From Clostridium_AW sp040797845 (lineage in GTDB: Bacteria; Bacillota; Clostridia; Clostridiales; Clostridiaceae): DNA of 64,000 bases. Shown piece after piece: positions 43,370-52,214 of this stretch (positions are counted from its first letter, which is position 1; every line of letters begins with the position of its first letter). The stretch spans positions 124,001 through 188,000 of the forward strand of contig JBFNFA010000006.1 of the NCBI GenBank assembly GCA_040797845.1, read 5' to 3'. Position numbers and translations under genes: made by a program. The notes below the pieces were generated by a model. That model was not told the origin of the DNA, made no database searches, and saw only the letters and a list, made by a program, of their open reading frames with translations.

Positions 43370-44647
43370 TTATTTCAAGAAGCCTTGATAGTGTCTCATA
43401 ACTAGCTGAGATTCTATTTGCCTTACAGCTTCTAAGCCTGTGCTAACCATAATCATTACACTAGTACCACCAAAATGAATACCACTAAAAGGAGTTTTAG
43501 CAGCTACAATAATTGGAACTACCGCAATCATTGCTGCAAATATACCACCCATAAATGATGTTCTGTTTAATACTTTTTGAATGAAATTTGCTGTTGGTTC
43601 ACCTGGCCTAATACCTGGAATAAATCCTGAAGATTTATTCATATTTTCTGCCATTTCTTCTGGCTTCATAGTAACTTCAGTATAAAACCATGTGAAGAAT
43701 ATTATTAATACAGAAAATAATAGAGCGTATAACCAGCTTCCTTGTGTAAAAGGACTATATTTGTTAGCTGTTATGAACACGAATACTTTTGACTCAGGCC
43801 AAAATTGCGCTAACGTAGCTGGAAATGCCATAACAGACATAGCAAATATAATAGCTATAACTGCTGATGAAGCAATATTTATTGGAATATGTGTTGATTG
43901 TCCTCTATATACTCTTCCATTTACAGTCTTACCAGCATATTGGACTGGAATTCTTCTTTCTGCTAAAGTCACAACTACAGTTGCTAAAAATAGTCCAGCC
44001 ATTATTGCAGCTAGCATAATTACCTGAACGAAGTTAACTTCTTCAGCTTTCTGAAGAGCTCCAACTTGATATATAGTAGTTGGAAATCTAGATATAATAT
44101 TTACAAATATTATAAGCGAAACTCCGTTTCCTATACCTTTTTCTGTTATCTTATCACCAAACCACATCAAAAATGTTGATGCAGCCAATAGTGTAAGTAT
44201 AATCAAAAACATATTGAATGTTGAGCCGTCTTGTAAAGCTCCAGCTCTAGATATAATAGCATATGTACTAAGTCCTTGGATTACCCCAAAAACTATAGCA
44301 CCATATCTAGTATATTCTTGTATTTTCTTTCTTCCTTCTTCTCCTTCTTTAGATAATTGTTCTAAAGAAGGAATTGCTATGGTGAGAAGCTGAAATATTA
44401 TCGATGAGTTAATATAAGGGACTACCCCCATAGCAAATATACTAAACGTACTAAAAGCACCACCGGACAACAAATCATAAAGGCTAAATAAGCCTCCGCT
44501 TTGAGTAAGATTTTTAAGCTGTTCTTGGTTGATTCCTGGAACTAAAATGAAATTTCCCATTCTATAAAGAATAAGCATAAAGAATGTAAATAATATTCTT
44601 TTTCTTAAGTCAGGAACCTTCCAAGCATTACGTAGGGTTGATATCAT
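43370..44647 (-). CDS. secY: Protein translocase subunit SecY
   Basis: The channel of the general secretion pathway. The 425-residue protein has ten membrane segments, the plug region after NLTQSGGLFSLYDLLSGGAFS and the cytoplasmic loop motif GNGVSLIIFVNI. It starts two bases after rplO in the spc operon. Confidence 0.98.
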   Translation of the reverse strand: MISTLRNAWKVPDLRKRILFTFFMLILYRMGNFILVPGINQEQLKNLTQSGGLFSLYDLLSGGAFSTFSIFAMGVVPYINSSIIFQLLTIAIPSLEQLSKEGEEGRKKIQEYTRYGAIVFGVIQGLSTYAIISRAGALQDGSTFNMFLIILTLLAASTFLMWFGDKITEKGIGNGVSLIIFVNIISRFPTTIYQVGALQKAEEVNFVQVIMLAAIMAGLFLATVVVTLAERRIPVQYAGKTVNGRVYRGQSTHIPINIASSAVIAIIFAMSVMAFPATLAQFWPESKVFVFITANKYSPFTQGSWLYALLFSVLIIFFTWFYTEVTMKPEEMAENMNKSSGFIPGIRPGEPTANFIQKVLNRTSFMGGIFAAMIAVVPIIVAAKTPFSGIHFGGTSVMIMVSTGLEAVRQIESQLVMRHYQGFLK

Positions 44648-44648
44648 C

Positions 44649-45089
44649 CTATATCACCTCAACTTTTCCTCCAGCTGCTTCTATCTTTTCAGCTGCTGCT
44701 TTAGAAAACTTTGTAGCTTTAACTGTTAAGTTTCTTTCTAATTCGCCGTTTCCTAATATCTTAACTCCATCATAAATTTTGCTTATTACGCCTTTTTCTA
44801 CTAATAATTCTGGAGTTACAACTGTTCCGTTTTCAAATATATTTAATCTACTTACATTTATAGCTTCATATCTTTTTGCAAATATATTAGTAAATCCTCT
44901 TTTAGGAACTCTTCTATATAATGGCATCTGTCCGCCTTCAAAGCCTGGTCTTACTCCACCGCCTGATCTAGCGTTTTGACCTTTTTCACCTTTACCTGCA
45001 GTCTTTCCTAGCCCTGAACCTGTTCCTCTTCCTAGTCTTTTAGGAGACTTTCTAGCTCCTTCTGCTGGTTTTAATTCATGAAGTTTCAT
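44649..45089 (-). CDS. rplO: Ribosomal protein L15
   Basis: A 146-residue protein with the glycine and basic-rich N-terminus KRLGRGTGSGLGKTAGKGEKG and the GFEGGQMPLYRRVPKRGF motif. Neighbours are rpmD and secY. Confidence 0.98.
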   Translation of the reverse strand: MKLHELKPAEGARKSPKRLGRGTGSGLGKTAGKGEKGQNARSGGGVRPGFEGGQMPLYRRVPKRGFTNIFAKRYEAINVSRLNIFENGTVVTPELLVEKGVISKIYDGVKILGNGELERNLTVKATKFSKAAAEKIEAAGGKVEVI

Positions 45090-45105
45090 ACTCGCACCTC
45101 CTCTT

Positions 45106-45288
45106 TTACTGTAATTCTTCTACTTCTAAAAGATAACACACTTTATTAATCATACCTCTGATTTGAGGAGTATCATTATGTTCAACAAACTTACCTATCT
45201 TCTTTAATCCAAGAGCGTTAACTGTAGCAATTTGGTCTTTTCTTCTACCTATTAAACTCTTTTTTAAAGTTATTTTAAGTTTAGCCAA
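45106..45288 (-). CDS. rpmD: Ribosomal protein L30
   Basis: A 60-residue protein with the motif LKKSLIGRRKDQIATVNALGL and VGxI-type C-terminal strand. It lies between rpsE and rplO with short spacings. Confidence 0.97.
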   Translation of the reverse strand: MAKLKITLKKSLIGRRKDQIATVNALGLKKIGKFVEHNDTPQIRGMINKVCYLLEVEELQ

Positions 45289-45299
45289 GGCAATCCCTC

Positions 45300-45797
45300 C
45301 TAACCTAAAATCTCTTCAACGGTTTTTCCTCTAAGTTTAGCTATTTGCTCAACTGTTCTTAATCTTGATAAACCGTTAATTGTAGCATTAACCATGTTTC
45401 TTGCATTGTTAGAACCTAATGATTTAGCTCTTACGTCTTTTAATCCTGCTAATTCAAGAACCGCTCTAACTGGACCTCCAGCTATAACTCCTGTACCTTC
45501 ATCTGCAGGCATTATAAGAACTCTACCTGTTCCAAATTCACCTTGAATTTGGTGTGGTACTGTTGTACCAACGATTGGAACTTTAACTAAGTTCTTTCTT
45601 GCATCTTCTATTCCTTTTCTGATTGCTTCTGGTATTTCTATAGACTTACCAATTCCAACTCCTACGTGGCCATTTTCATCACCAACAACAACAAGGGCGC
45701 TGAATCTGAAGTTTCTACCACCTTTAACAACCTTAGCAACTCTATTTATATAAACTACCTTTTCCTTTAACTCTAAAGTGCCAGGATCTATTCTCAT
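45300..45797 (-). CDS. rpsE: Ribosomal protein S5
   Basis: A 165-residue decoding-fidelity protein with VVKGGRNFRFSALVVVGD, VPIVGTTVPHQIQGEFG and PADEGTGVIAGGPVRAV. It belongs to the spc operon, after rplR. Confidence 0.98.
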   Translation of the reverse strand: MRIDPGTLELKEKVVYINRVAKVVKGGRNFRFSALVVVGDENGHVGVGIGKSIEIPEAIRKGIEDARKNLVKVPIVGTTVPHQIQGEFGTGRVLIMPADEGTGVIAGGPVRAVLELAGLKDVRAKSLGSNNARNMVNATINGLSRLRTVEQIAKLRGKTVEEILG

Positions 45798-45815
45798 TTA
45801 TTTCCCTCCCTCTTT

Positions 45816-46175
45816 TTAGAACTGCAAGCCAGCTTCTCTTGCACCTTCAGCAAGTTCCTTTACTCTTCCGTGATAAATATATCCGCCTCTATCAAAAACA
45901 ACTTTGCTAATTCCTTTTTCTATTGCTTTTTTAGCAATAGTTTCTCCAACTAGCTTAGCTCCTTCTTTGTTGCTTCCTGCACCATCAAATTCTTTATCTA
46001 AGCTAGAAGCTGCAACTAAAGTTATTCCTTTAGTGTCATCTATTATTTGAGCGTAAATATTTTTTTCACTTCTATATACTGAAAGTCTTGGCATTTCTTG
46101 AGTTCCGGATACTTTCTTACGAACTCTTAAATGACGTCTAACTCTAGATTCGTTTCTATTTTCTTTCTTAAACAT
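45816..46175 (-). CDS. rplR: Ribosomal protein L18
   Basis: A 119-residue 5S rRNA-binding protein with RHLRVRKKVSGT, RLSVYRSEKNIYAQIIDD and the C-terminal FDRGGYIYHGRVKELAEGAREAG. Confidence 0.98.
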   Translation of the reverse strand: MFKKENRNESRVRRHLRVRKKVSGTQEMPRLSVYRSEKNIYAQIIDDTKGITLVAASSLDKEFDGAGSNKEGAKLVGETIAKKAIEKGISKVVFDRGGYIYHGRVKELAEGAREAGLQF

Positions 46176-46197
46176 AGAGACTCACTCCTTTCTTATT

Positions 46198-46740
46198 TTA
46201 CTTCTTACCAGTCTTACCTTCCTTACGTCTTACAACTTCGTTATCATACTTGATACCTTTTCCTTTGTAAGGCTCTGGTTTTCTCCACGTTCTTATATCT
46301 GCAGCAACGTCTCCAACTAACTCTTTATCGATACCGGAAACTATTATCTTATTAGCTCCTTCTAATTGGAAATCTACTCCTTCAACTGCATTTATTTCAA
46401 CTGGATGTGAGAATCCAAGATTTAATACTAATTTTTTTCCTTGTAACTGAGCTCTGTAACCAACTCCAACTAATTCTAAAGTTTTCTTGTATCCTTCAGT
46501 TACTCCTACAACCATGTTATTTATTAAAGATCTTGTTAATCCATGAAGAGCTCTGTTTTGCTTTTCATCGTTACTTCTAGTTACAACTATAGAATTGTCC
46601 TCAACAGCTATATTTATAGCTGGATGCATAGCTTTTGTAAGCTGACCTTTTGGTCCTTTAACTGTAACAACATTTTCTGGAGTCACAGTTACAGTTACAC
46701 CATTTGATATAGCTATCGGAAGTCTTCCTATTCTTGACAT
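46198..46740 (-). CDS. rplF: Ribosomal protein L6
   Basis: A 180-residue protein near the factor-binding site with MSRIGRLPI, the two homologous L6 domains and the C-terminal EPYKGKGIKYDNEVVRRKEGKTGKK region. Confidence 0.98.
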   Translation of the reverse strand: MSRIGRLPIAISNGVTVTVTPENVVTVKGPKGQLTKAMHPAINIAVEDNSIVVTRSNDEKQNRALHGLTRSLINNMVVGVTEGYKKTLELVGVGYRAQLQGKKLVLNLGFSHPVEINAVEGVDFQLEGANKIIVSGIDKELVGDVAADIRTWRKPEPYKGKGIKYDNEVVRRKEGKTGKK

Positions 46741-46762
46741 AATTACACCTCCTGTTCATTAA

Positions 46763-47161
46763 TTACCAGATGTAGCAAAGTACTTCTCCACCAACTGCTA
46801 ACTTTGTCGCTTCTTTATCTGTTATTATTCCTTTAGATGTTGATATAATAGCAACTCCTAATCCGTTTAAAACCTTAGGAACTTCTTCTTTTCTACAATA
46901 TACTCTTAAACCTGGCTTTGATATTCTCTTTAAACCAGTGATAACTCTTTCTTTATTATAACCATATTTCATAGTTATTTTAAGCATTGGAACTGATCCG
47001 TCATTATATTCCTCAACTTCTCTTATATATCCTTCATTTAACATTATATTAGCAATAGCCTTCTTTATATTTGAAGAAGGTATCTCAACCACTTCGTGTC
47101 TAACAACATTAGCATTTCTGATACGTGTTAGTAGATCTGCGATTGGGTCAGTCATTCCCAT
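46763..47161 (-). CDS. rpsH: Ribosomal protein S8
   Basis: A 132-residue 16S central-domain binder. The start is ATG 47161 (MGMTDPIADLL) after GGAGG; nine upstream codons in the frame lie across the ribosome site and are rejected. It ends with GVAIISTSKGIITDKEA and GGEVLCYIW. Confidence 0.98.
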   Translation of the reverse strand: MGMTDPIADLLTRIRNANVVRHEVVEIPSSNIKKAIANIMLNEGYIREVEEYNDGSVPMLKITMKYGYNKERVITGLKRISKPGLRVYCRKEEVPKVLNGLGVAIISTSKGIITDKEATKLAVGGEVLCYIW

Positions 47162-47188
47162 ATTAATGTGCCTCCTTTCGTATAACAA

Positions 47189-47374
47189 TTACCAACTTGC
47201 TTTCTTACAACCAGGTATCTGACCTTTGTATGCAAGTTCTCTAAAACAAATACGGCATACACCAAATTTCTTTAATACAGAATGTGGTCTTCCACATATT
47301 CTACATCTAGTATAAGCTCTAGTTTTATATTTAGGTTCTTTTTTCCATTTTTCAATTAAAGCCTTACGTGCCAC
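47189..47374 (-). CDS. rpsN: Ribosomal protein S14 type Z
   Basis: A 61-residue zinc-binding S14 with CRICGRPHSVLKKFGVCRIC, two CxxC pairs coordinating one zinc. The short zinc form is typical of Firmicutes. Confidence 0.98.
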   Translation of the reverse strand: MARKALIEKWKKEPKYKTRAYTRCRICGRPHSVLKKFGVCRICFRELAYKGQIPGCKKASW

Positions 47375-47389
47375 AATCTTCCCTCCTTA

Positions 47390-47932
47390 TTATTGTGCAA
47401 ATGGCATTCCAAGGAATCTTAATAGTTCTCTAGCTTCCTCATCAGTCTTTGCAGTTGTAACAAATACTATATCCATACCTCTTAACTTATCTATCTTATC
47501 GTATTCAATTTCAGGGAATATAAGTTGCTCTTTAATTCCTAATGAGTAATTTCCTCTACCGTCAAAAGACTTGTCAGAAATTCCTCTAAAGTCTCTAACT
47601 CTTGGCAATGCAACATTCATTAATTTATCCGCGAACTCATACATTTTTATTTTTCTTAATGTAACTTTACATCCAATAGCCATATTTTCTCTTAACTTAA
47701 AGTTAGCTATTGATTTCTTTGCTCTTGTTAATATAGGTTTTTGACCTGTAATTATTGATAAATCACTTACTGCTGCTTCTAGTGTTTTTGGATTTTCCTT
47801 AGCTTCTCCAACACCCATGTTGATAACTATTTTTTCAAGCTTTGGAACTTCCATTATATTCTTATATCCGAACTTTTCCATTAAAGCTGGAACAACTTCT
47901 TTTTCATATTTTTCCTGTAATCTTGGAATCAT
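47390..47932 (-). CDS. rplE: Ribosomal protein L5
   Basis: A 180-residue 5S rRNA-binding protein with NIMEVPKLEKIVINMGVGEA, GQKPILTRAKKSIANFKLRE and RDFRGISDKSFDGRGNYSLG. Confidence 0.98.
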   Translation of the reverse strand: MIPRLQEKYEKEVVPALMEKFGYKNIMEVPKLEKIVINMGVGEAKENPKTLEAAVSDLSIITGQKPILTRAKKSIANFKLRENMAIGCKVTLRKIKMYEFADKLMNVALPRVRDFRGISDKSFDGRGNYSLGIKEQLIFPEIEYDKIDKLRGMDIVFVTTAKTDEEARELLRFLGMPFAQ

Positions 47933-47953
47933 TAAGTGAACCTCCTTTCAAGA

Positions 47954-48274
47954 TTAGAATGTCTCTCCGCACTTTTTACAAACTCTTACTTTTGTGCCAT
48001 CATCTAATACCTTATGACTTATTCTAGTCACTGATTTACATTTTGTGCAGTATAACATAACTTTTGAACTAAATATAGGTGCTTCCTTGTGAATAATTCC
48101 ACCTTGCATATTTTCTCTATTTGGCTTCTGGTGTTTTGTAACCACGTTAACATCTTTTACTAACACTTTACCATTCTTAGGGAATACGCTTAAAACTTCA
48201 CCTATTTTTCCCTTATCCTTACCGGATATAACCATAACTGTGTCTTTTTTTCTTACATGTACCTTATTTGTCAT
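47954..48274 (-). CDS. rplX: Ribosomal protein L24
   Basis: A 106-residue assembly initiator protein with a KOW motif (MVISGKDKGKIGEVLSV) and NVVTKHQKPNRENMQGGI. Four cysteines at the C-terminus (CTKC and CKKC) suggest a zinc site. Confidence 0.97.
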   Translation of the reverse strand: MTNKVHVRKKDTVMVISGKDKGKIGEVLSVFPKNGKVLVKDVNVVTKHQKPNRENMQGGIIHKEAPIFSSKVMLYCTKCKSVTRISHKVLDDGTKVRVCKKCGETF

Positions 48275-48292
48275 TTAAGCCACCTCCCTATC

Positions 48293-48661
48293 CTATAGAA
48301 CTTCAGGTGCTAATGATAGTATTTTAGTAAATTCTTTATCTCTTAGCTCCCTAGCAACAGGTCCGAAGATACGTGTTCCTTTTGGCTGTTTATCATCTTT
48401 TATAATAACAGCTGCATTTTCGTCAAATTTTATATAGGAACCATCTGCTCTTCTAGCACCTTTTCTTGATCTTACGATAACTGCTTTTACGACCTCACCT
48501 TTTTTAACAACCCCGCCTGGTGTTGCACTTTTGACGCTAGCAACGATTATATCTCCGATGTTGCCATATCTTCTATTTGAACCACCTAGTACTCTTATAC
48601 ACATTATTTCCTTAGCACCAGAGTTATCTGCAACTCTTAATAAAGACTGCTGCTGAATCAT
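48293..48661 (-). CDS. rplN: Ribosomal protein L14
   Basis: A 122-residue protein with MIQQQSLLRVADNSGAKEIM, VVKAVIVRSRKG and RIFGPVARELRDKEFTKILSLAPEV. It is the first gene of the spc group here, after rpsQ. Confidence 0.98.
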   Translation of the reverse strand: MIQQQSLLRVADNSGAKEIMCIRVLGGSNRRYGNIGDIIVASVKSATPGGVVKKGEVVKAVIVRSRKGARRADGSYIKFDENAAVIIKDDKQPKGTRIFGPVARELRDKEFTKILSLAPEVL

Positions 48662-48688
48662 TCAAATACCTCCTTTCAGCTTTTTACA

Positions 48689-48943
48689 CTATTTAGCTTT
48701 TTCAATTATTTCTACTATTCTCCATCTCTTATCTTTAGATAATGGTCTTGTTTCCATAATTAAAACTTTATCATTAAATTTAGCTTCATTATTTTCATCA
48801 TGAGCTTTGAATTTAGTAGTTTTATTTATAGTTTTGCCATATAATGGATGACGTACTTTTGTTTCAACTGCTACAACAACAGTTTTATCCATTTTATCTG
48901 AAACAACTCTACCAACTCTTGTCTTTCTATTTGCTCTTTCCAC
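48689..48943 (-). CDS. rpsQ: Ribosomal protein S17
   Basis: An 84-residue OB-fold protein with RVGRVVSDKMDKTVVVAVE and the C-terminal ETRPLSKDKRWRIVEII. Confidence 0.98.
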   Translation of the reverse strand: MERANRKTRVGRVVSDKMDKTVVVAVETKVRHPLYGKTINKTTKFKAHDENNEAKFNDKVLIMETRPLSKDKRWRIVEIIEKAK

Positions 48944-48964
48944 AGGACAAGCCTCCTTTCACAA

Positions 48965-49177
48965 TTACTGCTCAAAGTTCCTTAGTTCTTCTTCTCTAAG
49001 GATGGTCTTAATCTGGGCTATAGATTTTTTTACTTCTCTTATTCTCATTGGGTTTTCTAATTGGCCAGTAGCCAACTGAAATCTAAGGTTAAATAATTCG
49101 CCCTTAAGATCATTAAGCTTAACTTGTAAGTCTTGAGGACTGTTACTTCTTAAATCTTTTAATTCTTTAGCCTTCAT
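48965..49177 (-). CDS. rpmC: Ribosomal protein L29
   Basis: A 70-residue coiled helical protein near the exit tunnel. The start is ATG 49177 (MKAKELKDLRSNS), which overlaps the end of rplP; 25 upstream codons in the same frame are inside rplP and are rejected. It ends LREEELRNFEQ. Confidence 0.97.
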   Translation of the reverse strand: MKAKELKDLRSNSPQDLQVKLNDLKGELFNLRFQLATGQLENPMRIREVKKSIAQIKTILREEELRNFEQ

Positions 49178-49610
49178 TGATTTCACCACCCATTTCTTCA
49201 AAATCTGATCTCGTAACAAACTTAGTGCTAACTGGAAGCTTATGTGCAGCAAGTCTCATTGCTTCTCTAGCAACCTTTTCATCAACACCTGTTAATTCGA
49301 ATAAAATTCTGCCTGGCTTAACTACAGCTACCCAGTATTCTGGTGATCCTTTACCGGAACCCATACGTGTTTCAGCTGGTTTTTCAGTTACAGGCTTATC
49401 TGGGAAAATCTTTATCCAAAGTTTTCCACCTCTTTTAATGTATCTATTGATAGCTATTCTGGCAGATTCTATTTGATTACTTGTAATCCATCCACATTCT
49501 GTAGCTTGTAATGCAAAATCTCCATAAGCAATAAAGTTACCTCTTGTAGCTTTACCTTTCATTCTGCCACGCTGTACCTTACGATGTTTAACTCTTTTAG
49601 GCATTAACAT
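49167..49610 (-). CDS. rplP: Ribosomal protein L16
   Basis: A 147-residue A-site protein with MLMPKRVKHRKVQRGRM, KIFPDKPVTEKPAETRMGSG and AMRLAAHKLPVST. It starts at ATG 49610, eight bases after GGAGG, and overlaps rpmC. Confidence 0.98.
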   Translation of the reverse strand: MLMPKRVKHRKVQRGRMKGKATRGNFIAYGDFALQATECGWITSNQIESARIAINRYIKRGGKLWIKIFPDKPVTEKPAETRMGSGKGSPEYWVAVVKPGRILFELTGVDEKVAREAMRLAAHKLPVSTKFVTRSDFEEMGGEINEG

Positions 49611-49627
49611 GTCATATTCCTCCTTCC

Positions 49628-50293
49628 TTATGCATTAACTTCCTTTATTTCTTTCTTAGCTGGAAGAACTTCACCTCTATATACCCATACTTTTACACCT
49701 ATTTTTCCGTATGTGGTATCTGCTTCTGCAAATCCATAATCTATATCAGCTCTTAATGTCTGTAGAGGAATTGTTCCTTCGTGATACTGTTCTGTTCTAG
49801 CAATATCTGCTCCGCCAAGTCTTCCTGAGCAAGCAGTTTTAACTCCTTTAACTCCAGCTTTCATTGCTCTTTGAATTGTTTGTTTCATAGCTCTTCTAAA
49901 AGAAATTCTCTTTTCTAACTGTTGAGCTATGCTTTCAGCCATTAACTGTGCATCAGTTTCTGCTGATTTAACTTCTATAATGTTAATTAATATATTCTTA
50001 TCTTCTTTAATTAACTTTTTAACTCCTGATTTTAACACTTCAATTCCTGATCCGCCTTTACCAATTATCATTCCTGGCTTAGCAGTGTATATATTTAACT
50101 TTACTCTTTTAGCTGCTCTTTCGATTTCAATTTTTGAAACCCCAGCTGAGTAAGATTTATTCTTAATGTATTCTCTTATTAAATTATCTTCAACTAAATA
50201 GTCAGCAAAATTTCTTTTGTCAGCATACCATTTAGCATCCCAATCTTTAATAACTCCAACTCTTAAACCGTGTGGATGTACTTTCTGTCCCAA
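49628..50293 (-). CDS. rpsC: Ribosomal protein S3
   Basis: A 221-residue mRNA-entry protein with a KH domain (PGMIIGKGGSGIEVLK) and the C-terminal ARTEQYHEGTIPLQTLRADIDYG region. It follows rplV by 21 bases. Confidence 0.98.
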   Translation of the reverse strand: MGQKVHPHGLRVGVIKDWDAKWYADKRNFADYLVEDNLIREYIKNKSYSAGVSKIEIERAAKRVKLNIYTAKPGMIIGKGGSGIEVLKSGVKKLIKEDKNILINIIEVKSAETDAQLMAESIAQQLEKRISFRRAMKQTIQRAMKAGVKGVKTACSGRLGGADIARTEQYHEGTIPLQTLRADIDYGFAEADTTYGKIGVKVWVYRGEVLPAKKEIKEVNA

Positions 50294-50314
50294 TCTATTT
50301 CCCTCCTTCTTCTA

Positions 50315-50650
50315 TTAAGCTCTTTCCTTAACAACTAGAGTTATATGGCTAGTTCTTTTCATTATTCTAAATGCTCTACCTTGAGCGTGTGGTCTATATC
50401 TCTTTAATATTGAACCTTCACCTACATATGCTTCAGAAACATATAAGTTGTTCACATCTAAATTTAAATTATTTTCAGCATTTGCTACCGCTGATTTTAA
50501 AACTTTATTTACTACTACAGCAGCATCCTTTGGAGTATACTGTAATATTGCAAAAGCCTCATTTACATTTTTACCTCTTACTAAATCAAGAACTATTCCT
50601 ATCTTCGTTGAGGACATTCTCACATACTTAGCTATTGCTTTAGCCTGCAT
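50315..50650 (-). CDS. rplV: Ribosomal protein L22
   Basis: A 111-residue exit-tunnel protein with AKYVRMSSTKIGIVLDLVRG and the tunnel loop SILKRYRPHAQGRAFRIMKRTSHI. The loop shows no obvious insertion or deletion linked to macrolide resistance. Confidence 0.98.
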   Translation of the reverse strand: MQAKAIAKYVRMSSTKIGIVLDLVRGKNVNEAFAILQYTPKDAAVVVNKVLKSAVANAENNLNLDVNNLYVSEAYVGEGSILKRYRPHAQGRAFRIMKRTSHITLVVKERA

Positions 50651-50672
50651 TGATTTTTACCTCCTTCCTGTA

Positions 50673-50957
50673 CTATCTTACCTTAGATGACTTTTCTGTC
50701 TTATCTACGTGACCTCTGTATGTTCTTGTTAAAACAAACTCTCCCAGCTTATGTCCAACCATATCTTCAGTAACATATACTGGAACATGTTTTCTTCCAT
50801 CATGAACTGCTATTGTGTGACCTATCATTTGTGGGAATATTGTTGAACTTCTTGACCATGTCTTTATAACTTTTTTCTCACCATTTTTATTCATTTCATT
50901 TATTTTCTTTAAAAGTCCTTCATGAATAAAAGGTCCTTTCTTTACGGATCTACTCAC
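50673..50957 (-). CDS. rpsS: Ribosomal protein S19
   Basis: A 94-residue head protein with MSRSVKKGPFIHEGLLKKI, TWSRSSTIFPQMIGHTIAVH and GHKLGEFVLTRTYRGH. It is separated from rplB by a perfect palindrome at 50994-51023. Confidence 0.98.
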   Translation of the reverse strand: MSRSVKKGPFIHEGLLKKINEMNKNGEKKVIKTWSRSSTIFPQMIGHTIAVHDGRKHVPVYVTEDMVGHKLGEFVLTRTYRGHVDKTEKSSKVR

Positions 50958-50993
50958 TTGATTGGCCTCCCTTCGTTAACCTTATTAATAACT

Positions 50994-51023
50994 TTTGAAG
51001 AGAATATTAATATTCTCTTCAAA
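50994..51023 (-). repeat. Perfect 30-base palindrome between rplB and rpsS
   Basis: The arms TTTGAAGAGAATATT and AATATTCTCTTCAAA touch with no spacer, beginning directly after the rplB stop codon. No T tract follows on the minus strand, and the operon continues into rpsS with a normal ribosome site. Confidence 0.8.
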
Positions 51024-51854
51024 TTATTTGCCTCTTCTCTTAACAATTAATCTATCTGAATACTTTTTAGTTTTTCTTGTCTTCAATCCAAGAGCTGGTT
51101 TACCCCATGGAGTAAGTGGACCTGGACGTCCTATTGGAGTTCTACCTTCTCCACCACCGTGTGGGTGATCAACTGGGTTCATTACAGAACCTCTAACTGT
51201 AGGTCTGAATCCCATGTGTCTTTTTCTTCCAGCTTTACCTATATTCATTATTTCATGTGTTAAGTTTGAAACTGTTCCTATAGTAGCTTTACATTCAATT
51301 CTTACATATCTCATTTCACCGCTTGGAAGTCTTAATGTTGCATAATTTCCTTCCTTAGCCATTAACTGAGCTGAACTTCCTGCTGATCTTACTAACTGAG
51401 CTCCTTTTCCTCTTGATAGCTCAACGTTGTGTACAAATGTACCAACAGGCATATTCTTTAATGGTAAGCAGTTTCCAACTTTAATATCTGATTCCGGTCC
51501 AGATACAATTGTATCTCCAACTTTTAATCCATCTGGAGCGATTATATATCTCTTTTCTCCATCAGCATATGTAACTAAAGCTATAAATGCTGTTCTGTTT
51601 GGATCATATTCGATTGTAGATACTTTTGCTGGAATACCATCCTTATCTCTCTTAAAATCAATTATTCTATATTTTCTCTTAGCTCCGCCACCTCTATGAC
51701 GTACTGTAATTTTTCCGTGATTATTTCTACCACCACTCTTATTTAATGAAACTAGAAGTGATTTTTCTGGACTATCAGTTGTAATTTCATTGAAAGTACA
51801 TACTGTCATCTGTCTTCTAGCAGGAGTAGTAGGTCTAAATCCTTTTACAGCCAT
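51024..51854 (-). CDS. rplB: Ribosomal protein L2
   Basis: A 276-residue peptidyl-transferase-region protein with MAVKGFRPTTPARRQMTV at ATG 51854 after GGGAGGT, RHRGGGAKRKYRIIDFKR, and the peptidyl-transferase segment MNPVDHPHGGGEGR with the conserved His. A TTG five codons upstream overlaps the ribosome site and is rejected. Confidence 0.98.
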   Translation of the reverse strand: MAVKGFRPTTPARRQMTVCTFNEITTDSPEKSLLVSLNKSGGRNNHGKITVRHRGGGAKRKYRIIDFKRDKDGIPAKVSTIEYDPNRTAFIALVTYADGEKRYIIAPDGLKVGDTIVSGPESDIKVGNCLPLKNMPVGTFVHNVELSRGKGAQLVRSAGSSAQLMAKEGNYATLRLPSGEMRYVRIECKATIGTVSNLTHEIMNIGKAGRKRHMGFRPTVRGSVMNPVDHPHGGGEGRTPIGRPGPLTPWGKPALGLKTRKTKKYSDRLIVKRRGK

Positions 51855-51920
51855 TTTTTTACCTCCCAACTTAGCTTATCTGGCCTATAGCCAATAACCC
51901 GCTTTAATCAAAAACAATTA

Positions 51921-52214
51921 TTACATTCCTTCGAAGAATTCAATTCCCTTACTCTTTTCAGTTAATTTAACAATTGCCTTTTTATAATTTGGTCTTCTTC
52001 CTATGTGAACACCAACTCTTTTTTCTTTTCCTAAATAGTTAGCTGTTTTAACTTCTTCAACTTCTACGCCAAATACTTCTTCTATAGCTCTTTTTATTTG
52101 GCACTTATTTGCATGTTTATCAACTATAAAGGTGTATTTCTTGTCTCCCATGAAAGCCATACTTTTTTCTGTTATAACAGGTCTTCTTATAATATCATAA
52201 CTAGTTAGCTTCAT
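51921..52214 (-). CDS. rplW: Ribosomal protein L23
   Basis: A 97-residue tunnel-exit docking protein with YDIIRRPVITEKSMAF, YTFIVDKHANKCQIKRAIEE and GRRPNYKKAIVKL. Its ATG overlaps the last base of rplD. Confidence 0.98.
   Translation of the reverse strand: MKLTSYDIIRRPVITEKSMAFMGDKKYTFIVDKHANKCQIKRAIEEVFGVEVEEVKTANYLGKEKRVGVHIGRRPNYKKAIVKLTEKSKGIEFFEGM

Noticed and set aside
50315..50650. Macrolide-resistance type change in L22
   Set aside because: The tunnel loop has normal length and sequence.
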